Shown here piece by piece: positions 15,864-23,359 of a stretch of 27,297 bases of DNA (within the stretch, counting starts at the first letter, position 1; each line of letters begins with the position of its first letter). The stretch is from Pseudomonadota bacterium (GTDB lineage Bacteria > Pseudomonadota > Gammaproteobacteria > Xanthomonadales > Xanthomonadaceae). Location of the stretch: assembly GCA_023386795.1 (NCBI GenBank), contig JAEWJB010000119.1, positions 1-27,297 of the forward strand, read 5' to 3'. The position numbers and the translations under genes were made by a program. The notes beneath the pieces were generated by a model, which worked only from the letters and a program-made list of their open reading frames with translations, was not told the origin of the DNA and made no database searches.

Positions 15864-16579
15864 AGCTTGAGGGCGGCAATCTCGGCCTGGATGGCCTCGG
15901 CGGCGGCCACCGGGTCGGCCGCCTTGCGGATCGGCCGGCCCACCACGATGGCGTCGGCCCCATCGCGGAAGGCCTCGGCCACGCCTACCGTGCGCTGCTG
16001 GTCGTCACCCACCGGGCCGCCCGGGCGGATGCCGGGGCAGACGATGGAGAACCCGGCGCCGGTGGCGCGGCGGATCGGACCGGCCTCCTGGCCCGAGGCA
16101 ATCACGCCGTCGATGCCGGCCGCCTGGGCCGCCAGGGCGCGCTCGACCACCACGTCGACCGGCTCGCGGTCGATGCCCATGGCACGCAGGTCTTCGCGGC
16201 CCATCGAGGTCAATACGGTCACCGCGAGCAGGCGCATCTCGCTGCGATTGGCCTCCGCGGCGGCCTGCAGCATCGGTGCGTGCCAGCCGTGGACGGTGCA
16301 GTAGCTCACCGGCCACTGCGACAGGCGGCCGATCACCCCGCCGATGGTGGCCGGGATGTCGAAGAACTTCAGGTCCACGAAGATGCGCTTGTCGCGCTTG
16401 GCCAGTTCGTCGAGCACGTCGAAATACTCGCCCGAGGCCAGCAGCTCCATGCCGATCTTGTAGAACGACACCGCCTCGCCGAGGCGGTCGATCCACTCCA
16501 CCGCCTCGCGGCGGCCCGGCACGTCGAGCGCGAAGATCAGGCGCTCGCGATCGGTCAGCGGCAGCGGCGGGCGGCTCAC
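15860..16579 (-). CDS. pyrF: Orotidine 5'-phosphate decarboxylase
   Basis: PyrF decarboxylates OMP to UMP, the last step of de novo pyrimidine synthesis. From the GTG at 16579 the protein has 239 residues, the family's normal size. The catalytic motif DLKFFDIP gives Asp69, Lys71 and Asp74; the upstream FYKIGMEL and downstream VTVLTSM and VCPGIRPGG motifs are typical. I chose the GTG because it overlaps the stop of the upstream phosphatase gene (GTGA) and because the 88 codons further upstream are the shadow of that gene. The frame's tail VVGRPIRKAADPVAAAEAIQAEI is the standard phosphate-binding C-terminus. Confidence 0.96.
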   Translation of the reverse strand: MSRPPLPLTDRERLIFALDVPGRREAVEWIDRLGEAVSFYKIGMELLASGEYFDVLDELAKRDKRIFVDLKFFDIPATIGGVIGRLSQWPVSYCTVHGWHAPMLQAAAEANRSEMRLLAVTVLTSMGREDLRAMGIDREPVDVVVERALAAQAAGIDGVIASGQEAGPIRRATGAGFSIVCPGIRPGGPVGDDQQRTVGVAEAFRDGADAIVVGRPIRKAADPVAAAEAIQAEIAALKL

Positions 16580-17511
16580 GGGGCCACGTCCAGGGCGTCG
16601 CGCTTGGCCTGGCGACGGGCTTCGCGCGGCTGGCTGAAATCGTTGTTGAACTGCGCCGGCTCCCATCCGCCGTAGCTCGGGTTGGGCAGCATCCACCAGC
16701 GTTCGCCGAACCAGTCGTCGTATTCCTCCAAGAGGTCGGCGCGGCCCTGCGGGGTGTTGGCGATCACCTGGACGAAGTCGCCGAGCTGGTCGCCGAACTG
16801 CATCAGCACGCGGTACTTCTGCCCGGCCAGGCGTCGGCGGCAATTCTTTTCGCTGCCGTTCTGCTCGCAGTCCTTCACGAAGGTGCCCAAGCCGAGGAAC
16901 ACGCTGTCATCGGCCACCGGCATGCCCACCGCACGCAGGTTGGCCAAGGTGGCCTCCTGAAGGTGCTGGGCGCGGTTGGAGATATAGAGGATGGTCACGC
17001 CCTTGGCGGTGGCGGCCTTGGCGAAGTCGACCACGCCCGGCACGGCCTTGGCCTTCTTCTCGGCGACCCAGTTCGACCAGGTGACTTCGTCGTACTCCTG
17101 GTTGTCGCGGATCAGGCGGGCCTGGTACGGCGAGTTGTCCAGCACGGTTTCATCGACGTCCATCACCACGGCCGGTTTCAGGCCCTTGATCGCATTGCCG
17201 CGTTCTTCCGGCACCAGCGCATCCCAGTTCGCCTGCTTCAGGGCCTCGTCGAGGCGGTCGGCGGCGGCGCGGTAGGTCTGTTCCGACAGCGCGCGGTATT
17301 CCTCGGAGCGCTGCATCCACAGCACGGCGTTGAGGTTGTCATCGGCCGCCACGGTAGCGGCCGGCTTCTGCTCCGGCGCCTTGGGGGAAGCCGAGGGCGC
17401 CAAGGCCGGCTTGGCGGCGGGCGTACCCTCCGGGCCCTGCACCTTGCAGGCGCCAAGGGCCAGCATGGCGCCGGCGAGGAGGGTCAGGGAAAGGGAAGTG
17501 CTGCGACGCAT
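16576..17511 (-). CDS. Class C (DDDD) acid phosphatase lipoprotein, e(P4)-like
   Basis: The 311-residue protein begins with a lipoprotein signal whose lipobox LALGAC puts the acylated Cys at 22. A Pro/Ala/Lys-rich linker (25-57) leads to a HAD-type phosphatase domain with VVMDVDETVLDN (nucleophile Asp118, Asp120) and later motifs ILYISNRAQ and LMQFGDQLGDF. This is the class C acid phosphatase/5'-nucleotidase e(P4) family, which dephosphorylates nucleotides at the outer membrane, including NMN in Haemophilus. Two cysteines (in KDCEQNGSEKNCRR) could form a disulfide. Its stop overlaps the pyrF GTG, so nucleotide salvage and pyrimidine synthesis would be co-expressed; that link is inference. A TAAAAT -10 lies 26 bases upstream. 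Confidence 0.92.
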   Translation of the reverse strand: MRRSTSLSLTLLAGAMLALGACKVQGPEGTPAAKPALAPSASPKAPEQKPAATVAADDNLNAVLWMQRSEEYRALSEQTYRAAADRLDEALKQANWDALVPEERGNAIKGLKPAVVMDVDETVLDNSPYQARLIRDNQEYDEVTWSNWVAEKKAKAVPGVVDFAKAATAKGVTILYISNRAQHLQEATLANLRAVGMPVADDSVFLGLGTFVKDCEQNGSEKNCRRRLAGQKYRVLMQFGDQLGDFVQVIANTPQGRADLLEEYDDWFGERWWMLPNPSYGGWEPAQFNNDFSQPREARRQAKRDALDVAP

Positions 17512-17537
17512 GGGCTACCACCGTGGAAAGTGGCGCA

Positions 17538-17543
17538 ATTTTA
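17538..17543 (-). promoter_or_regulatory. -10 box candidate of the phosphatase-pyrF transcript
   Basis: The minus-strand hexamer is TAAAAT (5 of 6), 26 bases before the ATG at 17511. No clear -35 sits at the usual distance. The short AT-rich patch stands out in otherwise GC-rich intergenic sequence. Confidence 0.4.
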
Positions 17544-17624
17544 ACGGCTCCGGGATGACCTGCGGGTTTCAGTCCCCGCGGGGGGCGGCTATCCTGCCGG
17601 CCCCGTGTGCCATTGGTGATGCCC

Positions 17625-18272
17625 ATGCCCGTCGATACTCCCGAGATCCCGCGTCTCGACGCCGCACAGGCCCGCGTGCTCGGCTGCCTGGTCGAGAAGG
17701 AAGCCACCACGCCGGATACCTACCCGCTGACGGTCAACGCCGCGCAGGTCGCGGCCAACCAGAAGACCGCGCGCGAGCCGGTCATGGCGCTGGAGGCGGG
17801 GCAGGTCCACCACGCCTTGCGCCAGCTGGAGTCGATGGGCCTGGTGCGCCAGCAGTTCTCCTCCCGCGCCGAGCGCTACGAACACCGCCTGGAAGCCGCG
17901 TTGGGGCTGACTCGCCAGCAGACCGTGGTGCTGGCCTTGTTGTGCCTGCGGGGCCCGCAGACGGTGCACGAACTGTTCGCGCGCAGCGAGCGCCTGTTCC
18001 GCTTCGCCGATGCGGAGGAAGTCCGCCACGTGCTGGAGCGTCTGGGCGCGCGGGGCCTGGCCGGCGTGCTGCCCCGCGCCAGTGGCCAGCGCGAGGAGCG
18101 CTACGCGCACGCACTGTGCGGCCCCGTGGAGGCGATGGCACCGATGGCCGATGCGGCGGCCGATGCCGACGCCACGCCGGGGCTTGCCAGCCGCGTGGAA
18201 GCATTGGAGGCCGAAGTGGCCGAATTGCGGGCCCAGTTGGAACAGCTGCGCCGGGCATTGCCCGGCGCCTGA
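17625..18272 (+). CDS. YceH-family (DUF480/UPF0502) protein
   Basis: The protein has 215 residues from the ATG at 17625, which is preceded by GGTGA at a five-base spacing; in-frame GTG 17607 and ATG 17619 are less well supported. The family signature follows at once: LDAAQARVLGCLVEKEATTPDTYPL, then NAAQVAANQKTAREPVM and HALRQLESMGLVRQQ. These belong to two tandem winged-helix-like domains (about 10-90 and 95-165) seen in DUF480 structures. A coiled-coil C-terminus (LASRVEALEAEVAELRAQLEQLRR) follows an acidic Ala-rich linker. The function is unknown; a DNA-binding or regulatory role is only suggested by the fold. Confidence 0.92.
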   Translation: MPVDTPEIPRLDAAQARVLGCLVEKEATTPDTYPLTVNAAQVAANQKTAREPVMALEAGQVHHALRQLESMGLVRQQFSSRAERYEHRLEAALGLTRQQTVVLALLCLRGPQTVHELFARSERLFRFADAEEVRHVLERLGARGLAGVLPRASGQREERYAHALCGPVEAMAPMADAAADADATPGLASRVEALEAEVAELRAQLEQLRRALPGA

Positions 18273-18274
18273 AC

Positions 18275-18790
18275 TCAGAGCCGCATCGCGTAGTAGGCCA
18301 GCAGTTCGCGCTCTGGCGCGATGGCGTAATCGCCTTCGCGCGCGAGGCCGAGCTTTTCCAGCAGGCCGACCGACGCCGGGTTGGCTGGGGAGACGATGGC
18401 GCACAGCGCCGTCAACCCGAGCACATCGCGGGCGTAGGCGATCACGCCGCGCGAGGCCTCCTCGGCATAGCCCTGGCCCCGGTACGCGCCAAGCAGCGCA
18501 TAGCCGATATCCGGCAATGCGAGGTCGGCGCGCTGGATCAAACCCGCGGTACCAATGAACACGCCGCCCTCGCGCACCTCGATGGCGTAGTGGCCGAAGC
18601 CATGCTCGGCATACTGTGCCCCTTGCCAGCCGGCCAGGTAGTCGCGGGCCTGGGCCTCGGTGCGTATCTGGCGGTCGCCGATGCCTGCAATGAAGCCCGG
18701 GTCGTTGAGCAGCGCGAGCATGTTCGCCGCATCGCGTTCCGGCGAGAGCTCGCGCAAGTGCAGGCGGCGTGTCTGGATCAAGGCAGGCAT
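18275..18790 (-). CDS. GNAT-family N-acetyltransferase (RimJ/RimL-like)
   Basis: The 171-residue protein has the GNAT fold of the RimJ/RimL type: an opening LIQTRRLHLRELSPERDAA, the mid-domain HYAIEVREGGVFIGTAGL, the acetyl-CoA-binding segment AYRGQGYAEEASRGVIAYA (motif A, R/Q-x-x-G-x-G/A form) and a final SVGLLEKLGLAREG. These proteins transfer acetyl groups to N-termini or small molecules; the substrate is not predictable. The ATG at 18790 has GGAG seven bases upstream. It follows rep on the same strand after 58 bases and may be co-transcribed with it. Confidence 0.88.
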   Translation of the reverse strand: MPALIQTRRLHLRELSPERDAANMLALLNDPGFIAGIGDRQIRTEAQARDYLAGWQGAQYAEHGFGHYAIEVREGGVFIGTAGLIQRADLALPDIGYALLGAYRGQGYAEEASRGVIAYARDVLGLTALCAIVSPANPASVGLLEKLGLAREGDYAIAPERELLAYYAMRL

Positions 18791-18848
18791 GGGGTGCTCC
18801 GTTGAAGCGGAGGCACAGCCTGACCGCGACCGTCAGGACTGGCAAGCG

Positions 18849-20825
18849 TCAGTCGAACAATGCCTGGATCGCCGCCAGGCCTGCGCTGGCACGCTCCTTC
18901 TTGCGCTCGGCATCCGCGATGGGGTCCGCACCGTCGCGCTGGATTTCCTCGGCCGGGATTTCGTCGAAGAAGCGGCTGGGCTTAAGCCGGATCTGCTCCC
19001 CGAACTTGCGGGTGAGCTTGCTGTAGCTCATCCACAGCTGCTCCTTGGCGCGGGTGATGCCCACGTAGAGCAGGCGGCGTTCCTCCTGCAAGTTGCCTTC
19101 GTCCAGGCTGACCTCGTGCGGCAGCACGCCGTCCTCGCAACCCACGATGAAGACGTAGCGAAACTCCAGGCCCTTTGAAGCGTGCAGGGTCATCATGCGC
19201 ACCTGGTTGCCGCCATCGTCCTTGTCGTTGCGCGACAGCAGGGCGAGCTGCGCGGCAAGGTCACCGGCACTGGCACCACGCGGGCCGCCCTCGAACCATT
19301 CCGCCAGTTCCTCCAGGTTGGCCTTGCGACGCTGGAAGCCGGCTTCGTCCTTGCTCTGGTTGCGCAGGTCGGTGAGCAAGCCGGATTTCTCGGCCAACTT
19401 GCGCACCAGCTCTGCAGCCGGGAGCACCGCGGACTGCTGGCGCAGTTCGCGCAGGATGTCCGTGAAGGCACTCAAGCCGTTGGCCGCGCGGGGTGGCAGG
19501 TGCTGCAACGCGCCCATCGATTCGGCCGCGCGAGACATCGGCACGTGCTTGCTGGCGGCCAGCTCAGCCAGCTTGGCCAGCGAGCCGGCACCTACCTCCC
19601 GCTTGGGCGACTGCACCGCGCGCAGGAACGCCGCGTCGTCATCCGGGTTGACGATCAGGCGCAGCCACGCCAGCAGGTCCTTGACCTCCTGGCGCTCCAG
19701 GAAGGCGGTGCCGCCGGTGAGGTGGTAAGGCACGCGCAGCAGCTGCATGGCCTTCTCCAGCGGGCGCGACTGGAAGTTGCCACGGAACAGGATGCAGAAG
19801 TCGCTCCACGGCACCTGCTTGGCGGTGGCGAGGTAGGAGATCTCGGCGGCAACCTTCTCCGCCTCGTGCTCGCTGTCGCGGCATTCCCACACGCGGATGC
19901 GCTCGCCGTCGGCCTGGTCGCTCCACAGCGTCTTGAGGTGCTCGTGCGGGTTGTGCGCGATCAGCGCGTTGGCCGCGCGCAGCACGCGATTGGAGCAGCG
20001 GTAGTTCTGCTCGAGCTTGATGATCTCCAACTTGGGGTAGTCGCGCCCCATCTGGAGCAGGTTGTCCGGGTTGGCGCCGCGCCAGGCGTAGATGCTCTGG
20101 TCGTCGTCGCCCACGCAGGTGAAATTGCCGCGCTCGCCGGCCAGCATCCTCAGCAGGCGGTACTGGGCGTCGTTGGTGTCCTGGCACTCGTCGACCAGCA
20201 GGTAGCCGATACGTTCGCGCCAGGCCAGCACGATCTCGGGATTGGATTCGAGGATCTGTACCGGCAGGCGGATGAGGTCGTCGAAGTCCACCGCGTTGAA
20301 GGTGGTCAGGCGCGCCTGGTAGCGTTCGTAGACACTGGCCGCTTCCTTCTCGCGCGTGCTGCGCGCCGCCTCCATCGCCTGTTGCGGCGAGAGGCCGGCG
20401 TTCTTGGCGCGCGAAATCAGGTTCCGGGTGTCGTCGATGACGTCGGGCTTGGCGCCGTGCAGCAGGTCCTTGATCTGCGCTGCGGCGTCGTCCGAATCGA
20501 AGATGGAGAAGCCACGCTTCAGGCCGGCCGCCTCGTGCTCGACCTGGAGGAACTTCAGGCCGAGCGCGTGGAAGGTACAGATGGTCAGGCCATCGGCCGC
20601 CTCGCCACGGATGCGCTTGCCCACGCGCTCGCGCATTTCCTTCGCCGATTTATTGGTGAAGGTGATGGCGGCAATGCGCCGGGCCGGGTAGCGGTTGGTC
20701 GCGATCAGGTGGGCGATTTTCTCCACGATCACGCGCGTCTTGCCGCTGCCGGCGCCAGCCAGCACCAACAGGGGACCTTCGCAGTGCAAGACCGCGGCGC
20801 GCTGGGGGGGATTGAGACCGTGCAT
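18849..20825 (-). CDS. rep: ATP-dependent DNA helicase Rep
   Basis: Rep is a 3'-5' superfamily 1 helicase that helps replication forks pass protein blocks. The 658-residue protein opens HGLNPPQRAAVLHCEGPLLVLAGAGSGKT (given in parts: Q-motif NPPQ and Walker A GAGSGKT at 24-30). Further motifs are ITFTNKSAKEM (Ia), LLVDECQDTND (II), GDDDQSIYAWRGA (III), the NYRCSNRVL motif, MTLHASKGLEF (V) and EERRLLYVGITRA (VI). DECQDTN, the N-terminal MHGLNPPQ and the length point to Rep rather than UvrD. The ATG at 20825 has GGAAG seven bases upstream; the upstream in-frame ATG at 20948 overlaps the tdk promoter and is rejected. Confidence 0.95.
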   Translation of the reverse strand: MHGLNPPQRAAVLHCEGPLLVLAGAGSGKTRVIVEKIAHLIATNRYPARRIAAITFTNKSAKEMRERVGKRIRGEAADGLTICTFHALGLKFLQVEHEAAGLKRGFSIFDSDDAAAQIKDLLHGAKPDVIDDTRNLISRAKNAGLSPQQAMEAARSTREKEAASVYERYQARLTTFNAVDFDDLIRLPVQILESNPEIVLAWRERIGYLLVDECQDTNDAQYRLLRMLAGERGNFTCVGDDDQSIYAWRGANPDNLLQMGRDYPKLEIIKLEQNYRCSNRVLRAANALIAHNPHEHLKTLWSDQADGERIRVWECRDSEHEAEKVAAEISYLATAKQVPWSDFCILFRGNFQSRPLEKAMQLLRVPYHLTGGTAFLERQEVKDLLAWLRLIVNPDDDAAFLRAVQSPKREVGAGSLAKLAELAASKHVPMSRAAESMGALQHLPPRAANGLSAFTDILRELRQQSAVLPAAELVRKLAEKSGLLTDLRNQSKDEAGFQRRKANLEELAEWFEGGPRGASAGDLAAQLALLSRNDKDDGGNQVRMMTLHASKGLEFRYVFIVGCEDGVLPHEVSLDEGNLQEERRLLYVGITRAKEQLWMSYSKLTRKFGEQIRLKPSRFFDEIPAEEIQRDGADPIADAERKKERASAGLAAIQALFD

Positions 20826-20847
20826 GGGGACTTCCGTGGGCCGCCGC

Positions 20848-20853
20848 ATTGTA
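20848..20853 (-). promoter_or_regulatory. -10 box candidate of rep
   Basis: The minus-strand hexamer is TACAAT (5 of 6), predicting a transcription start near 20841 and a short ~16-base leader carrying the GGAAG ribosome-binding site. The -35 is not obvious. Confidence 0.45.
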
Positions 20854-20934
20854 GCGGGAGGGACGCGCGGCGGTGGAGGTTGACATCCCCGGCCGGCGCC
20901 GGGTCCAGTGATCGCCGCGCGTTGGGCCGATCGG

Positions 20935-20940
20935 TAGAAT
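20935..20940 (+). promoter_or_regulatory. -10 box of tdk, leaderless arrangement
   Basis: TAGAAT ends seven bases before the ATG at 20948, so transcription should begin at 20947 or 20948, giving a leader of zero or one base. The intervening bases are TCCCCCA with no Shine-Dalgarno sequence. Confidence 0.5.
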
Positions 20941-20947
20941 TCCCCCA

Positions 20948-21568
20948 ATGGCCAAGCTCTATTTCTATTATTCGGCGATGAATGCGGGCAAGACGACGAC
21001 CTTGCTGCAGTCCGCCCACAATTATCGCGAGCGCGGCATGCGCACGTTGATCCTCACGCCCAAGCTGGATCATCGCGCCGGCAGCGGCGTGGTCGCTTCG
21101 CGGATTGGCCTTCGCGCCGAGGGCGTGCCGTTCGATCGCGACCGTGACCTGCTGCGGTTGGTCGAGGAAGACGTGGCGAAGCACGGCAAGCTCGACTGCG
21201 TGCTGGTGGACGAGGCCCAGTTCCTCACCCGTGCGCAGGTCTGGCAGCTCAGCGAGGTGGTCGACCAGCTTCGCATCCCGGTGTTGTGCTACGGCCTTCG
21301 CACGGATTTTCGCGGCGAGCTGTTCGAAGGCAGCCAGTACCTGCTGGCGTGGGCCGACGAGATGCAGGAGATCAAGACGATCTGCCATACCGGCAGCAAG
21401 GCGACGATGACGGTGCGCGTGGATGAACACGGCCACGCCGTTCAGGATGGGCCGCAGGTGGAGATCGGCGGCAACGAGCGTTACGTGTCGGTGAGCCGCG
21501 CCGAATACAAGCGGATCATGCGTGGCGAAGGAAAGATCGAGCCGTTGCAGGAGTCTTTGCCCTGGTAG
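20948..21568 (+). CDS. tdk: Thymidine kinase (type II)
   Basis: Tdk phosphorylates thymidine in the salvage pathway. The 206-residue protein closely follows E. coli Tdk: AKLYFYYSAMNAGKTTTLLQ (Walker A at residues 10-17), the Walker B-like LVDEAQFLTRAQVWQL, VLCYGLRTDFRGELF and QVEIGGNERYVSV. The zinc lasso appears altered: E. coli has CFCG, DECQ and VSVCR, whereas here the positions read CHTG, DEAQ and VSVSR, so most zinc-ligand cysteines are gone. The catalytic and nucleotide-binding motifs remain intact, so the enzyme is probably active. It is divergent from rep and seems to be transcribed without a leader. Confidence 0.96.
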   Translation: MAKLYFYYSAMNAGKTTTLLQSAHNYRERGMRTLILTPKLDHRAGSGVVASRIGLRAEGVPFDRDRDLLRLVEEDVAKHGKLDCVLVDEAQFLTRAQVWQLSEVVDQLRIPVLCYGLRTDFRGELFEGSQYLLAWADEMQEIKTICHTGSKATMTVRVDEHGHAVQDGPQVEIGGNERYVSVSRAEYKRIMRGEGKIEPLQESLPW

Positions 21569-21638
21569 TCAGGGAAATCTTCCTTCAAGAAAAAGTGGAG
21601 CGATGCGTACCTTGCGGTGATTGCCTCGAGGGCCTCTC

Positions 21639-21662
21639 GCCGTGCCCGTCCTTGGGCACGGC
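21639..21662. repeat. 9-bp perfect hairpin between tdk and opgD
   Basis: GCCGTGCCC and GGGCACGGC flank a six-base loop in the 105-bp gap between the convergent tdk and opgD. The stem is terminator-like but neither strand shows a T run after it, so it may act as a weak bidirectional terminator or an mRNA 3'-end stabiliser. Confidence 0.4.
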
Positions 21663-21673
21663 TTGGCGAATCG

Positions 21674-23275
21674 TCAGTAGAGCTTGCGGTCCGACGCCGG
21701 CGGCGGCGTCCACTGGTACAGCCAGGTCTCGGTAAGCGGCTTGCCTTGCAGGCGCAGGAAGAGCCGGATATCGATCTGTTGGGTGGAGTCGTCCGGCGGC
21801 ACCACGTCGAACATCGCCCGATAGCCGGAGATTTCATGCAGCGGTCGTGCCGAGACGATTTCGGTCTTGCCGCGCGATACCTGCAGTACGGCTTCGACCT
21901 GCAGGTTGTTGGCCTTGGCCAGGGAAGCCAGTTCGCCGCCCGCGAAATCCACGGCGAAGCGCCACGAGAAATGCTCACGCTTCTGGCCGATCACGCCCCC
22001 CAGGCCAGTGCGTGTCGCTACGCACAGTGCCAAGGGCGAAGCGGCCGGCGGATGCGCGCCCCAGTACAGGCGATAGCCCACCAGCAGTTCCTGGCCTGGC
22101 TGAGGCTTGGCCTCGGGGTTCCAGAACGCGACGATGTTGTCGAAGGTCTCGTCCACGGTCGGAATTTCGACCAGCTGTACCGAGCCCTTGCCCCAACCGG
22201 CCTTGGGTTCGACCCACAGGCAGGGGCGCTTCTCGTAGAAGACGCCGTCGTCCTGGTAGTGATCGAAATTGCGGTCGCGCTGCAGCAGGCCGAACCCACG
22301 CGGATTCTCGTCGACGAACATGTTGAACCGCAGGTGCGGCGGGTTGGCGAGCGGACGCCAGATCCATTCGCCACTTCCGGTCCACATCGACAGGCCGTCG
22401 GTGTCGTGGATTTCCGGGCGCCAATCCCAGGCCATGCGACGGTCGTTCTCGCCGGTCTGGTACATGCTGGTGCATGGTGCAATGCCCAGGCGCTCGATGG
22501 TCTTGCGCGGGTAAAGCGCGCTGTCGATGTCCATGATCAGAACCTCGCCATTGGTGATGGCGAAGCGGTAGGCGCCGGCCACGCTGGGCGAATCCAGCAA
22601 GCCGTAGACGACGACGGTGTTGGAATCGGCCGCCGGCTTTTCCAGGTAGTAGGCGATGAAATCCGGGAATTCCTCGGGCTTGCCGGTGCCGGTGTCGATC
22701 GCCAGGCCGCGCGCGGATTGCCCGTACTGGCCTTCGGCGCCGACCGCGCGGAAATAGCTGGCGCCCAGAAAGGCGGCGAAGTCCCGGTTGGTGTCCTGGC
22801 GGGTGTTGAGCCGGAAGCCGGCGAATCCGAGGTCGCGCGGCAATCCCTTGCCCTGCAGTCCGCTCTTCCCGTAATCAAAGGCCGCCGGGTCGTAGGCCAA
22901 TTCCTGCGCCTGGCCGTCGAGTACCTCGAACATGCGAACTGGGGAGTGGAAGTACAGGCCGAGGTGGAAGAACTTCGCCTGGAATTTGCCGGGCTTGTCT
23001 GCCCACAGGGCATGGTCCTGCCGATAGCTGATCGACTGGTATTGATCCCAGGTCAGGGTTTCGACCGGTCCGGGCAGTACGCGCTTATGCGTCTTGTACG
23101 GCGTCTCGGCCAACGCGCGGGCCTGACCCTTCAGCCAGGCGAAATCGAACGGCTGCGGGTTGCCCAGTCGCCGCAAGCCCACGGCATTGGCGGCCAAGGC
23201 CCAGCCCGGGATTGACGGCAGGCCGAGACCGGCGAGCGCAACAGCGGCGTTCTTGAGAAATTGGCGTCGTTCCAT
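21674..23275 (-). CDS. opgD: Glucan biosynthesis protein OpgD (MdoD), Tat-exported
   Basis: OpgD acts in the periplasm on osmoregulated periplasmic glucans. From the ATG at 23275 the protein has 533 residues, close to E. coli OpgD (about 550). It begins with a twin-arginine signal, MERRQFLKNAAVALAGLGL, matching the consensus SRRxFLK and marking OpgD rather than Sec-exported OpgG. The OpgG/D domains follow, with DQYQSISYR, FFHLGLYFHSPVRMFEV, LGASYFRAVG, SMYQTGENDRR, NFDHYQDDGVFYEKRP and ending PPPASDRKLY. The family is now GH186; E. coli members are beta-1,2-glucanases and a Xanthomonas OpgD was reported to form alpha-1,6-cyclised beta-1,2-glucan (from memory). No Shine-Dalgarno is visible. 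A TATGAT -10 lies 33 bases upstream. Confidence 0.94.
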   Translation of the reverse strand: MERRQFLKNAAVALAGLGLPSIPGWALAANAVGLRRLGNPQPFDFAWLKGQARALAETPYKTHKRVLPGPVETLTWDQYQSISYRQDHALWADKPGKFQAKFFHLGLYFHSPVRMFEVLDGQAQELAYDPAAFDYGKSGLQGKGLPRDLGFAGFRLNTRQDTNRDFAAFLGASYFRAVGAEGQYGQSARGLAIDTGTGKPEEFPDFIAYYLEKPAADSNTVVVYGLLDSPSVAGAYRFAITNGEVLIMDIDSALYPRKTIERLGIAPCTSMYQTGENDRRMAWDWRPEIHDTDGLSMWTGSGEWIWRPLANPPHLRFNMFVDENPRGFGLLQRDRNFDHYQDDGVFYEKRPCLWVEPKAGWGKGSVQLVEIPTVDETFDNIVAFWNPEAKPQPGQELLVGYRLYWGAHPPAASPLALCVATRTGLGGVIGQKREHFSWRFAVDFAGGELASLAKANNLQVEAVLQVSRGKTEIVSARPLHEISGYRAMFDVVPPDDSTQQIDIRLFLRLQGKPLTETWLYQWTPPPASDRKLY

Positions 23276-23308
23276 GGGCCGTTTGGCAGGAGGTGGGGAA
23301 GAGCGCAC

Positions 23309-23314
23309 ATCATA
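23309..23314 (-). promoter_or_regulatory. -10 box candidate of opgD
   Basis: The minus-strand hexamer TATGAT matches 5 of 6 positions and predicts a start near 23302, 27 bases before the opgD ATG. The -35 is poor. It suggests opgD may be transcribed separately from the upstream DUF4380 gene. Confidence 0.4.
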
Positions 23315-23315
23315 G

Positions 23316-23342
23316 CCAGCCGGTCGGCGAACCGATGGCTGG
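23316..23342. repeat. Imperfect inverted repeat between the DUF4380 gene and opgD
   Basis: CCAGCC pairs with GGCTGG, and an inner TCGG pairs with CCGA around a CGAA loop; two bases bulge on one side and one on the other. It lies just upstream of the opgD -10 box. It could be a transcript-end hairpin for the upstream gene or a regulator site. Confidence 0.35.
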
Positions 23343-23359
23343 CCGATGAATACGCGCAA

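Noticed and set aside
16580..16843. Upstream extension of pyrF by 88 codons
   Set aside because: It is an out-of-frame reading of the phosphatase gene; PyrF is of normal length from the GTG at 16579.
20826..20948. Start of rep at 20948
   Set aside because: The extra 41 residues are Pro/Arg-rich, overlap the rep and tdk -10 boxes, and precede the conserved HGLNPPQ start of Rep.
19182..20981. A 599-codon plus-strand open frame antisense to rep
   Set aside because: Shadow of a verified helicase; no recognisable domain, and it runs into the tdk start.
21617..23215. A 532-codon plus-strand open frame antisense to opgD
   Set aside because: Mirror frame of a well-supported OpgD; no motif or ribosome-binding site.
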